In this document: positions 28,794 through 37,373 of the stretch, in pieces
Layout of the letters: each line of letters starts with the position of its first letter
How positions within the stretch are numbered: the stretch's first letter is position 1
Assembly: GCF_022627325.1 (NCBI RefSeq)
Contig: NZ_JAETZZ010000006.1
Coordinates: forward strand, 234,774-298,773
DNA length: 64,000 bases
DNA from: Pseudomonas putida
GTDB lineage: Bacteria; Pseudomonadota; Gammaproteobacteria; Pseudomonadales; Pseudomonadaceae
Direction of reading: 5' to 3'
Program-made: the position numbers and the translations under genes
Notes under the pieces: model-generated
The model's database searches: none
Told to the model about the DNA's origin: nothing
Seen by the model: only the letters and a program-made list of their open reading frames with translations

Positions 28794-29270
28794 TTACTCC
28801 GGTATGAAATCACCGGGGATTATCTCACCACTGCGCGATAAGTGCAGGTCCCGGTGGATGATCAGCCCGGTCTCGAGGTCGCCTTGCAAGCGGTAGTGCA
28901 GCGGTTGTTCGCTCTTGAGCAGCTTGGCCAGCGGCTTGAGGTGGCGCCACAGGTTGGTCCGCGCGGTGATCTTGAAGGTGCGCCGGGCATGCCCGCCGAC
29001 ACTGCGCCAGATACTGGCCTGATCCTCTACCAGCATCAGATCGTTGAGCCAGACCGAATACGCCAGGTTGCGAATGAACAGGCGGCTGTCATTGGGGTTG
29101 TCGATACGCAGGTGCAAGACGAACTCCTGCTCCAGCAAGCGCGCCTTGACTGTCTCGACCTTGACCAGGTGCACCTGCGGGTCGCGCCAGTCATCGTCGC
29201 CCCATATCGCGCAACCCGCCAGCAACGTCAGCGCAGCGCTGAGCAGGAACAGGCGGGCCAAGGCGATCAC
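28794..29270 (-). CDS. LEA type 2 (WHy-domain) lipoprotein
   Basis: A 158-residue lipoprotein with lipobox LLAGC (C20) and a WHy/LEA-2 domain: [34 protein letters not shown]. Such domains occur in desiccation- or stress-related envelope proteins. The start is a GTG at 29270, two bases after the ychJ stop, and must rely on translational coupling. Confidence 0.82.
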   Translation of the reverse strand: MIALARLFLLSAALTLLAGCAIWGDDDWRDPQVHLVKVETVKARLLEQEFVLHLRIDNPNDSRLFIRNLAYSVWLNDLMLVEDQASIWRSVGGHARRTFKITARTNLWRHLKPLAKLLKSEQPLHYRLQGDLETGLIIHRDLHLSRSGEIIPGDFIPE

Positions 29271-29272
29271 CC

Positions 29273-29749
29273 TCAGTTACCCACGTAACCGGCGCAGCAC
29301 TTCTTGAATTTCTGACCGCTGTTACAGGGGCAGGGGTCATTGCGGCCAGCCTTGAGCGCTACGGTCGGGTCGATGAAGTACCAGCGCCCGTCATGCTGCA
29401 CGAAGGCGGAGCGCTCGCGGTGCTGATGATCACCCTCCAGATCGTGCCAGCGCGCAGTGAACGTGACAAAAGCATGTTCGGGCTGGCCACCGAGCACCTC
29501 GGCGTTTTCCACTTCAAGGCCAAGCCAGGTGCTCTGTGCGCTCCAGGCCGCTATTGCGCTGCGATCCAGACCGCTTCGCTGGGCTGGCAAGGTGGTGGCT
29601 ACCAGGTAATCGATCAGGCCGAGCACGTAGGCGCTGTAGCGCGAGCGCATCAGTGCCTGGGCATCCGGCGCCGGGGTGCCGGCATGGTAGTGCCCGCAGC
29701 AGGCGTCCAGCAGGTTACCGCTGCCACAGGGGCAAACCGAGACACTCAT
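29273..29749 (-). CDS. ychJ: YchJ-family SEC-C protein
   Basis: A 158-residue YchJ-family protein with an N-terminal CPCGSG...CC zinc motif, a central NTF2-like domain ([33 protein letters not shown]) and a C-terminal SEC-C motif ([18 protein letters not shown]). The molecular role is unknown. It is second of the four-gene operon, starting three bases after the previous stop. Confidence 0.92.
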   Translation of the reverse strand: MSVSVCPCGSGNLLDACCGHYHAGTPAPDAQALMRSRYSAYVLGLIDYLVATTLPAQRSGLDRSAIAAWSAQSTWLGLEVENAEVLGGQPEHAFVTFTARWHDLEGDHQHRERSAFVQHDGRWYFIDPTVALKAGRNDPCPCNSGQKFKKCCAGYVGN

Positions 29750-29752
29750 TCA

Positions 29753-30247
29753 TCACCACCAGTACTTGCCGAAGTTTTCAGGGTTGGCCCAGAACCTGGC
29801 GTTGAGCCAGTCGGGGACCTGTTTGTAGTCATGTAGATCATAGGTGAACAAGCTCAAGACCTGCTCGTCGCGGCGGAATTTCTCGCTGGCCGACAGGGCC
29901 AGGGCAAAAAAATCGGTTTCCTGCCAGCCACAGGCGCGCAGGTCGGCCAGCACCGCGACGCGGCTGGCGTTGAGGTTGCGGATGCCGCCCAACAACTCCA
30001 GGCCAGTGCGTTTGGGCAAGTGCTCCAGGCAGTCCACCAGTAATGCCAGGTCGAAGCGTTGTGCGGCAACAGGCGCTGCAAGCGCGCCTGGCTGGCAGGT
30101 CTCGATGGTCACCTGCGGGTGTGCCTGGGCAAAGGCCTCCAAGGCCGGAAAGCGCGTGCCTACCAGCAGCAGACGTTGCGGGGTGAAGCGCTCCAGCAGG
30201 GCCGCCAAGGCTTGCTGGGGTGTACGTTGGGAAAAACCGTCGGTCAT
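29753..30247 (-). CDS. Hypothetical protein with a methyltransferase-like fold
   Basis: A 164-residue protein, probably the family I recall as DUF6231. RLLLVGTRFPALEAF followed by FDLALLVDCLEHLPKRTGLELLGGI looks like the core of a Rossmann methyltransferase, but the glycine-rich SAM loop is weak. The ATG at 30247 has GAGGA six bases upstream. First gene of the operon leading to ychJ, the LEA lipoprotein and the SEC-C protein. Confidence 0.7.
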   Translation of the reverse strand: MTDGFSQRTPQQALAALLERFTPQRLLLVGTRFPALEAFAQAHPQVTIETCQPGALAAPVAAQRFDLALLVDCLEHLPKRTGLELLGGIRNLNASRVAVLADLRACGWQETDFFALALSASEKFRRDEQVLSLFTYDLHDYKQVPDWLNARFWANPENFGKYWW

Positions 30248-30405
30248 TGCCAATCCTCGTTCAGGTCTTCCAAGACTAACGGGCTGTCGGCCGTGGGCAA
30301 AGCGCCGTATGACCGTGTCGTGGCTTATTGCTGGCAGGGATCAGATGTGCGGTCTTTACTCCCATGGATCGGCCTTATGCCGATTCCCCTAGGAGAAGCT
30401 ACGAA

Positions 30406-31098
30406 ATGAGCATAGTACGCACAGCGATACCCCTGGTACTGCTCACCAGTGTGTTGACTGGTTGTGCAGGTTTGCAAAAAACCGACTGGCCGAAGTGTGC
30501 TGCCGTCGGGGGCGTGGGCGGTGCTGCCCTGGGTGCCATCGAAAGCTCCAGCTGGGCTGGCTGGGGTGCATTGTTGGGTGGCGGCCTGGCAGCTGGCTAT
30601 TGCTGGGCCAAGGGCGATGGCGACGAGGATGGCGATGGTGTGCCGGACAGCCGTGACAAGTGCCCTGGCACACCTCGTGGTGTGCAGGTCGATGCCAATG
30701 GCTGCCCGCCCGAGCCGGCGCCCGTGGTCGAAGAAGTCGTGGTGCAGAAAGAGGAAGTCATCGTCATCCGTGACGTGCACTTCGAGTTCGACTCTGCGCG
30801 CCTGACCGCAGCCGACAAGGAGCGCCTGAACACCATTGCCACGCGCCTCAAGCAGGAAGCACCGAGCGCTCGACTGAGCGTCACCGGTCATACCGACAGC
30901 GTTGGCTCCGACAGTTACAACCAGAACCTGTCCGAGCGCCGTGCCCACTCGGTGACCGATTACCTGGTCGAGAGCGGGGTGCCACGCGCCAGCTTCGTGT
31001 CCGTGGTCGGTGCCGGCGAAACCCAGCCTGTAGCGGACAACGCCACAGCCGATGGGCGTTCGATGAACCGGCGCACCGAGATCAGGATCGAGCGCTGA
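30406..31098 (+). CDS. OmpA-family lipoprotein with calcium-binding repeat (first of tandem pair)
   Basis: A 230-residue outer-membrane lipoprotein: lipobox LTGC (C20), a glycine-rich stretch (GGVGGAALGAIESSSWAG), a thrombospondin-type-3 calcium motif (DGDEDGDGVPDSRDKCPGTP), and a C-terminal OmpA domain that binds peptidoglycan (TGHTDSVGSDSYNQNLSERR). AGGAG lies about nine bases before the ATG. The next gene is a paralog with the same order of domains. Confidence 0.9.
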   Translation: MSIVRTAIPLVLLTSVLTGCAGLQKTDWPKCAAVGGVGGAALGAIESSSWAGWGALLGGGLAAGYCWAKGDGDEDGDGVPDSRDKCPGTPRGVQVDANGCPPEPAPVVEEVVVQKEEVIVIRDVHFEFDSARLTAADKERLNTIATRLKQEAPSARLSVTGHTDSVGSDSYNQNLSERRAHSVTDYLVESGVPRASFVSVVGAGETQPVADNATADGRSMNRRTEIRIER

Positions 31099-31185
31099 CG
31101 GCGTGCGCCTGCGCCTTGAGAAGTGGCGCGGGCGCGTCTTTACTCCTGTAGGCCGGTTGCGGCCAACGACACAGGAGCATTGATC

Positions 31186-31899
31186 ATGAGTGTCATGTCA
31201 AAGGCGGCGCTGCCGTTGCTGGTGGTTTCCAGCCTGCTGGCAGGCTGCGCCACCCACAGTGACGGCAGTGCGCCCCTCAATCAACGGACCTGGCCCATCT
31301 GCAGCCTGCTCGGTGGGCTGGCGGGCGGCGGCCTGGGCGCTATAGAAAGCTCGAGCTGGGCTGCAGGCGGTGGCGCCCTGGGTGTGATCGCCGGCGGCCT
31401 GATCTGTTACGCCCAGGATGGGGATGAAGATGAAGATGGCGTGTTCGATCGCCGTGACCGTTGCCCCGACACGCCTGCCGGCACCGCAGTCAACCATATG
31501 GGCTGCCCGCTGCCGCAGTATCCGCCCAGCCAACCTGCGCCCGAACCGCAGCCAGAGGTGATCTCCCTCGACGACCAGGGCCAGGTGATGTTCGCGTTCG
31601 ACTCCGCCGACTTGACGGCGGGCAGCCAGCAACGGCTGCAAAGCCTGTTACCCAGGCTCAATGAGCTGGGGGTATCGCGGATCAAGGTGGTTGGCCATAC
31701 CGACAATGTCGGGTCCGACAGTTACAACCAGGCCCTCTCCGAGCGGCGTGCCGCCAGCGTTGCACAGTACTTGATCAGCCAGGGCCTGGCCCCGCAGAAG
31801 GTGACCAGCGAGGGGCGCGGGGCGAGCGAGCCGGTGGCAGAAAACGACACCGAAGAAGGCCGTGCGCACAACCGGCGGGTGGACCTGCACCTTAACTGA
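31186..31899 (+). CDS. OmpA-family lipoprotein with calcium-binding repeat (second of tandem pair)
   Basis: A 237-residue paralog of the preceding gene. It shares the LLAGC lipobox (C21), GAIESSSWA, the acidic DGDEDEDGVFDRRDRCPDTP motif and an OmpA domain (GHTDNVGSDSYNQALSERR). AGGAG is seven bases before the ATG. The spacing from the first copy is 87 bp, with the short sequence TCTTTACTCC shared upstream of both genes, which suggests duplication of the gene with its leader. Confidence 0.9.
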   Translation: MSVMSKAALPLLVVSSLLAGCATHSDGSAPLNQRTWPICSLLGGLAGGGLGAIESSSWAAGGGALGVIAGGLICYAQDGDEDEDGVFDRRDRCPDTPAGTAVNHMGCPLPQYPPSQPAPEPQPEVISLDDQGQVMFAFDSADLTAGSQQRLQSLLPRLNELGVSRIKVVGHTDNVGSDSYNQALSERRAASVAQYLISQGLAPQKVTSEGRGASEPVAENDTEEGRAHNRRVDLHLN

Positions 31900-31918
31900 G
31901 CAGCGATGGGAGCAGCAG

Positions 31919-32194
31919 ATGAAATTCATTCTGGGCCTGGGTAAGACCCTCACCATCGCTTTCTGGGGCGTGGTGATGTTCAACCTGATGCTGCCGCAGC
32001 CGCTGCCGTTCAACCTGTTGATCAATGCTGCGGGCATTGCTTTGCTGGGCCTGCACTTTCTGGAAGTGCTGTTCTTCAACGGCAGCTTGCGTGGGCGCAG
32101 CCACCGCTGGTTCGATCGTTTGCAGATACTGCTGACGGGAATTTTCCATGTGATGTCCATACCGCGGCCGGCAGCGCTGCCGCGCCGTGGCTGA
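31919..32194 (+). CDS. DUF1145 small membrane protein
   Basis: A 91-residue protein with two or three hydrophobic helices (LTIAFWGVVMFNLMLP, LLINAAGIALLGLHFLEVLF) and a basic C terminus, matching the DUF1145/YhhL family. GGGAG precedes the ATG. It starts 19 bp after the OmpA-like gene, so it probably shares its transcript. Function unknown. Confidence 0.8.
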   Translation: MKFILGLGKTLTIAFWGVVMFNLMLPQPLPFNLLINAAGIALLGLHFLEVLFFNGSLRGRSHRWFDRLQILLTGIFHVMSIPRPAALPRRG

Positions 32195-32210
32195 CCACGG
32201 CGCGGCCTTG

Positions 32211-32675
32211 CTACGCCGGTAACCGCGAACTGGCTACCGCCACCACCGCCAACCCCAGCAGGAGGTTGGCCCCCACCAGGCGCCGGATCCGGCCTAGCGC
32301 CGCAGCGCCTGCGGCCCAGTCTTCGGCTTGCACCGCAGCCTTGAGTTCAGGCAGCAACAGTGCCTGGATCCGCATGAACAGCGCGAACATGGCGATCCCG
32401 CCCCCCATCATCACCTGCACATACCTGGGGGCTGTCTCGAAGCCGTTGAAGCGCAGGTGCAACATGCCGACACCGCTTATCGCCAGAATGGCGATCGCCA
32501 GCCAGACCCATCTGAAGAAACGTCGGAAAACGTCCACCCAGAGCCGAAGCCGGGCAGGCCCCTCAAGGGCTGCAACCGTGGCAGGGCGCAGCACCAGCCA
32601 GGCGAAGAACATGCCGCCGACCCACACAAGGGCGGCCAGGACATGCAGTGTGTAGGGGAGGGCAAAGGCAAGCAT
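32211..32675 (-). CDS. CopD-family membrane protein
   Basis: A 154-residue protein with four predicted helices, starting MLAFALPYTLHVLAALVWVGG, which is typical of the CopD/YeaB-like family (H and W in the first helix). A copper-related role is common in relatives but not shown here. The ATG at 32675 has GGAG six bases upstream. Convergent with the DUF1145 gene and divergent from dinG. Confidence 0.8.
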   Translation of the reverse strand: MLAFALPYTLHVLAALVWVGGMFFAWLVLRPATVAALEGPARLRLWVDVFRRFFRWVWLAIAILAISGVGMLHLRFNGFETAPRYVQVMMGGGIAMFALFMRIQALLLPELKAAVQAEDWAAGAAALGRIRRLVGANLLLGLAVVAVASSRLPA

Positions 32676-32773
32676 CCGGATCTCCATGCGGCACAATGGG
32701 CAATAGCGGGGTATGATAGCCGCCCCATGCGAAACACTGAAAATATATCCAGCCCTTCGGGCGCCTGCAGACC

Positions 32774-34918
32774 ATGATCAGCAACGAACTCAAAGCCACC
32801 ATCCAGGGCGCCTACTCGCGTTTTCTCGAAGCCAAGAGCCTCAAGCCGCGTTATGGCCAGCGCCTGATGATCGCCGAAGTGGCCAAGGTCCTGGGCGACA
32901 TTGCCTGCGACGACGAAGGCCGCCGCGCGGGCGAGCCTGCCGTGGTCGCGGTGGAGGCGGGCACCGGTACCGGCAAGACGGTCGCCTACAGCCTGGCCGC
33001 AATCCCGGCCGCCAAGGCTGCTGGCAAGCGCCTGGTGATCGCCACCGCGACCGTGGCCCTGCAGGAGCAGATCGTCTTCAAGGACCTGCCCGACCTCATG
33101 CGCAGCAGCGGTCTGAACTTCAGCTTCGCCCTGGCCAAGGGCCGCGGCCGCTACCTGTGCCTGTCCAAGCTCGACATCCTGCTGCAGGAGGGCCACGCGC
33201 AATCGGCCACTGCACAGCTGTTCGAGGAAGAGGGCTTTCATATCGAGGTCGACGAGCGCAGCCAGAAGCTGTTCAACAGCATGATCGAGAAGCTCGCCGG
33301 CAATCGTTGGGACGGCGACCGTGACAGCTGGCCCGAAGCCCTGGAAGACCAGGACTGGGCGCGCCTGACCACCGACCACAGCCAATGTACCGGCCGCCAC
33401 TGCCCGAACTTCCAGCAGTGCGTGTTCTACAAGGCCCGCGAAGGCATGGGTAAGGTCGACGTGATCGTCACCAACCACGACATGGTCCTGGCCGACCTGG
33501 CCCTGGGCGGCGGCGCGGTGCTGCCTGACCCGCGCGACACCATGTATGTGTTCGACGAAGGCCACCACCTGCCCGACAAGGCCATCGGCCATTTCGCCCA
33601 CTTTTCGCGTTTGCGTTCCACTGCCGACTGGCTGGAGCAGACTGCCAAGAACCTGACCAAGCTGCTGGCCCAGCACCCTTTGCCGGGCGATCTGGGTAAG
33701 CTGATCGAGCAGGTGCCGGAGCTGGCGCGGGAAATCCGCACCCAGCAACAGTTCATGTTCACCTTGTGCGAGCAAGTCGCCGACTTCCGCCCCAGCGAAG
33801 ACGTGGAGGGGCGAGAGCGCCCGCGCTATCGCTTCGAAGGCGGCGTGGTGCCCGAGCAGATTCGCGAAGTCGGCATCGAGCTGAAAAAGGGCTTCGCCCG
33901 CCTCAACGATCTGTTCACCCGCCTGGCCGACCTGCTCAAGGAAGGCATGGACGGCGAGGTCAACATCGGTATCGCCAGCCACCAGGCTGAAGAGTGGTAT
34001 CCCTTGTTCGGCAGCCTGGTCACCCGCGCCCAGGGCAACTGGGAGCTGTGGACCGCCTTCACGGCCGAGGACCCAGAGGACAGTCCGCCCATGGCCCGCT
34101 GGTTGACCCTGGCCGAAAGCGGGGCGCTGTTCGACATCGAGGTCAACGCAAGCCCCATTCTGGCAGCCGAAATGCTGCGGCGTAGCCTGTGGAGCGTTGC
34201 CCATGGCGCGCTGGTCACCTCGGCGACGCTGACCGCGCTGGGCAAGTTCGACCGTTTCCGCATGCGCTCGGGCCTGCCGCGCGATGCGGTGACCTGCGTG
34301 GTGCCCAGCCCGTTCGTGCATGGCGATGCCGGCCTGCTGCGGGTGCCCGACCTCAAGGCCGACCCGCGTGATGCCGCGGCGCATACCGCTGCGATCATCC
34401 GCGAGCTGCCGAACATCGTCGAAGATGCCCGCGGTGCGCTGGTGCTGTTTTCCTCGCGCAAGCAGATGCAGGAAGTGTTCGACGGCCTGGACCGCGACTG
34501 GCGCAAGCTGGTGCTGATCCAGGGCAATCTGTCCAAGCAAGAGACCCTGAACAAGCACAAGGCGCGGGTCGATGATGGCCAGCACAGTGTGTTGTTCGGT
34601 CTGGCCAGCTTCGCCGAGGGCGTCGACCTGCCCGGTGCCTATTGCGAGCATGTGGTGATCGCCAAGATCCCCTTCGCCGTGCCTGACGATCCGGTCGAGG
34701 CGGCACTGGCCGAGTGGATCGAGGCCCGCGGTGGCAACCCCTTCATGGAAATTGCCGTGCCCGATGCATCGTTGAAGCTGATCCAGGCCTGTGGTCGCCT
34801 GCTACGTACCGAACAGGACCGGGGCGTGATTACCTTGCTTGACCGGCGTCTGGTTACCCAACGCTACGGCAAGGCTATTCTCAATGCGCTACCGCCCTTC
34901 CGGCGGGAGATTTCCTGA
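32774..34918 (+). CDS. dinG: ATP-dependent DNA helicase DinG
   Basis: A 714-residue XPD-like superfamily 2 helicase. Walker A is VEAGTGTGKTVAYSLA, the Fe-S cluster cysteines lie between GRYLCLSK and CTGRHCPNFQQC, the DEAH-like box is VFDEGHHL, and motif VI is QACGRLLRTEQDRG. It unwinds R-loops and D-loops 5'-3'. No LexA-type CTG-N10-CAG box was seen just upstream. Normal length. Confidence 0.95.
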   Translation: MISNELKATIQGAYSRFLEAKSLKPRYGQRLMIAEVAKVLGDIACDDEGRRAGEPAVVAVEAGTGTGKTVAYSLAAIPAAKAAGKRLVIATATVALQEQIVFKDLPDLMRSSGLNFSFALAKGRGRYLCLSKLDILLQEGHAQSATAQLFEEEGFHIEVDERSQKLFNSMIEKLAGNRWDGDRDSWPEALEDQDWARLTTDHSQCTGRHCPNFQQCVFYKAREGMGKVDVIVTNHDMVLADLALGGGAVLPDPRDTMYVFDEGHHLPDKAIGHFAHFSRLRSTADWLEQTAKNLTKLLAQHPLPGDLGKLIEQVPELAREIRTQQQFMFTLCEQVADFRPSEDVEGRERPRYRFEGGVVPEQIREVGIELKKGFARLNDLFTRLADLLKEGMDGEVNIGIASHQAEEWYPLFGSLVTRAQGNWELWTAFTAEDPEDSPPMARWLTLAESGALFDIEVNASPILAAEMLRRSLWSVAHGALVTSATLTALGKFDRFRMRSGLPRDAVTCVVPSPFVHGDAGLLRVPDLKADPRDAAAHTAAIIRELPNIVEDARGALVLFSSRKQMQEVFDGLDRDWRKLVLIQGNLSKQETLNKHKARVDDGQHSVLFGLASFAEGVDLPGAYCEHVVIAKIPFAVPDDPVEAALAEWIEARGGNPFMEIAVPDASLKLIQACGRLLRTEQDRGVITLLDRRLVTQRYGKAILNALPPFRREIS

Positions 34919-34999
34919 AGGCCGGAGCATGATGTGCCGGCCCGTTGTCCACCACGCTGTCGGGGGCCCATGAGGGCCTCACAGGAGAGCCTGAGCCCT

Positions 35000-37267
35000 A
35001 TGATCCGCCGCACCTTGCCTGCTGTTCTCACCTTGTTGTTCAGCGCATCTGCACTGGCCGGGCAGCAGACGCTGTTCAGCTTCGTGCGCCCGGCCTCGGT
35101 CGTCAATGTGGTGACCGAAGGGGCCGGGATGCCGCAGTACAACGCAGAACAGACCGCAGAAGGCGAGGTGTTGCGGCGGGTGGTGTTCAACCCGGTTGAA
35201 CGGCCTACCCTGCGCCTGAGCCCACAGAGTGGCGCATGGGATTGGTCGGCTGGGCAGTTTCTGACCTTGCGCCTGCAAAGTGCCATGGATTGGGCGCTGA
35301 CCGTCGATGTCACGGTGCTGGGCAGCGACGGGCGTACTCTGACCAGCCGTATCGACCTGCCGGCAGGGCCTGCGCAGACGGTCATGGTGCCGCTCAAGGC
35401 CAGTTCCCCCCTTAGCCAGGGCATGCGCGCCGGCCCACCGATGCCCTGGAACCGTGAGGGGCAACGGTTGCTGCTGACCAGCAGCGCCGGTGAGGTCGAT
35501 CTCAAGCAGGTGGTTTCCGTCAGCTTGAGCATTCCCGGCCCCAAGGTTGCGCAGAACCTGCTGATCGAGAAGGTCGGTATCCAGGACGATGACCTTGCCT
35601 ACCAGGCCGCCTACCACGCGCTGATCGACGCTTACGGCCAGTCCACCCGCAGCCGCTGGCCCGAAAAGGTGGTCAACGATGACCAACTGAAGGCTGCCGA
35701 CAGCCGCGAGCAGCAACAGCTCAAGGCCTGGCGGGCCGAGCATCACAAGCAACAACTGGACATCTACGGCGGCCTGCTGGCGGGGCCGGCGTTCGAGGCC
35801 AAGGGTTTCTTCCGTACCGAAAAGCGTGACGGCCGCTGGCACCTGGTAACCCCCGATGGCCATCCCTTCTACTCGCTGGGGGTCAATGCCGTGGCTGCCG
35901 ATGGCGGGCGTACCTATGTCGCAGGGCGCGAAGGCATGTTCGAGGCGCTACCGGGTGAAGGTGACGCACTCGGCGCCTTTTATGGCGAGAGCAACAACGA
36001 TGATGGCAATGCCTCGTCGCAGGGGCGCAACTTCAAGAAAGGGCGTTGGTTCGACTTCTATGCGGCCAACATTCACCGCGCCCATGGCAAGCCTTGCCCG
36101 CCGGAGGGCGAATCGCAACCTGCCGCGCCCTGCCCGCCGCCTGCGCTGGACAGCGCTCGTTGGCAGGCGCATACGCTCGATCGGTTGCAGGCCTGGGGCT
36201 TTAACACCCTGGGCAACTGGAGCGACCCCGAGCTCGGCCAGGCCAAGCGCATGCCTTATACACTGCCGCTGTCGATCGTCGGTGACTATGCCAGCATCAG
36301 CACAGGCATGGACTGGTGGGGGCGCATGCCCGACCCGTTCGATCCGCGTTTCGCCATGGCCACCGAGCGTGCCGTGGCCATCGCCGCACGTGACCACCGG
36401 GATGACCCCTGGCTGATCGGTTACTTCGCCGACAACGAGCTGGCCTGGGCTGCGCCTGGCAACGACCCGAAGGCCCGTTACGGCCTTGCCTATGGCACCC
36501 TGCGTCTGACAACCGATGTGCCGGCCAAGCGTGCTTTTCTCAAGCAGCTGCGTGACAAGTACCGTAACCAGCAGGGGCTGTCCAAGGCCTGGGGCATCGA
36601 CCTGCAAGCCTGGGAGTTGATGGAAGACCCGGGCTTCGAGGCGCCGCTGCCCAACCCCGAGCACCCTGAGATCGAACGCGATTACCAGCACTTTCAGCAG
36701 GTGTTCGCTGAAACCTATTTCAAGACCATCGCCGATTCGCTGAACTGGCATGCGCCCAACCACCTTCTGCTGGGCGGGCGCTTTGCCGTCAGCACACCCG
36801 AAGCGGTCAAGGCCTGCGCCGAGTTCTGCGACGTGCTGAGCTTCAACTTCTATACCCTCAAACCCGACGACGGCTACGACTTCGCCCGCCTGGCCGAGCT
36901 GGACAAGCCCGTGCTGGTGTCCGAGTTCCAGTTCGGTTCGCGTGACCGTGGGCCTTTCTGGCCAGGGCCGGTGGAAGTGGCACGTGAAGAGGAGCGGGGG
37001 CCGGCCTACGGCAACTTCCTCAAGGCGGCATTGGCGCAGCCGATGATCGTCGGTGCCCACTGGTTCCAATACCTCGACCAGCCCGCCAGCGGGCGCTTGC
37101 TCGATGGCGAAAACGGGCACCTTGGCTTGGTGGCGATCACCGATATGCCGTATCCGGCTTTTGTCGAGGCGGTGCGCAAGAGTAACCGGCAGGCCGTTGG
37201 TCAGTTGAGCAGCCTGTTGCACCAAGAGGGCTCTACCTCGGGCGCGGCAACCGAAGAGGCGCCCTGA
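35000..37267 (+). CDS. Secreted GH50-like glycoside hydrolase
   Basis: A 755-residue protein with a Sec signal peptide (MIRRTLPAVL to ALAG). A carbohydrate-binding-like beta domain (about 25-200) precedes a TIM-barrel catalytic domain. The acid/base candidate is E480 in GYFADNELAW and the nucleophile candidate is E642 in LVSEFQFGSRDRGPFWPG, both resembling GH50 beta-agarase motifs. The natural substrate in a soil pseudomonad is unlikely to be agar and remains unknown. The AGGAG at 34983 is rather far from the ATG. Confidence 0.8.
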   Translation: MIRRTLPAVLTLLFSASALAGQQTLFSFVRPASVVNVVTEGAGMPQYNAEQTAEGEVLRRVVFNPVERPTLRLSPQSGAWDWSAGQFLTLRLQSAMDWALTVDVTVLGSDGRTLTSRIDLPAGPAQTVMVPLKASSPLSQGMRAGPPMPWNREGQRLLLTSSAGEVDLKQVVSVSLSIPGPKVAQNLLIEKVGIQDDDLAYQAAYHALIDAYGQSTRSRWPEKVVNDDQLKAADSREQQQLKAWRAEHHKQQLDIYGGLLAGPAFEAKGFFRTEKRDGRWHLVTPDGHPFYSLGVNAVAADGGRTYVAGREGMFEALPGEGDALGAFYGESNNDDGNASSQGRNFKKGRWFDFYAANIHRAHGKPCPPEGESQPAAPCPPPALDSARWQAHTLDRLQAWGFNTLGNWSDPELGQAKRMPYTLPLSIVGDYASISTGMDWWGRMPDPFDPRFAMATERAVAIAARDHRDDPWLIGYFADNELAWAAPGNDPKARYGLAYGTLRLTTDVPAKRAFLKQLRDKYRNQQGLSKAWGIDLQAWELMEDPGFEAPLPNPEHPEIERDYQHFQQVFAETYFKTIADSLNWHAPNHLLLGGRFAVSTPEAVKACAEFCDVLSFNFYTLKPDDGYDFARLAELDKPVLVSEFQFGSRDRGPFWPGPVEVAREEERGPAYGNFLKAALAQPMIVGAHWFQYLDQPASGRLLDGENGHLGLVAITDMPYPAFVEAVRKSNRQAVGQLSSLLHQEGSTSGAATEEAP

Positions 37268-37281
37268 AAAGGGCGCTTTTC
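37257..37281 (+). terminator. Terminator overlapping the glycosidase stop codon
   Basis: GCGCCC at 37259-37264 pairs with GGGCGC at 37271-37276, followed by TTTTCTG. The TGA stop at 37265-37267 sits in the loop, so the last codons are part of the terminator. Confidence 0.75.
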
Positions 37282-37373
37282 TGCGTGATCAACCCGCCTT
37301 GCCCAGTAGGCAAAACCGCCAACTACTGAAACAATGCCCCCTTTTTCGGCAAGGTCGAACGGAGAACGAGCGG

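Noticed and set aside
32477..34651. A 724-codon open frame on the minus strand, opposite dinG
   Set aside because: Antisense of dinG and part of the CopD gene in another frame; His/Gln/Ala-rich with no domain.
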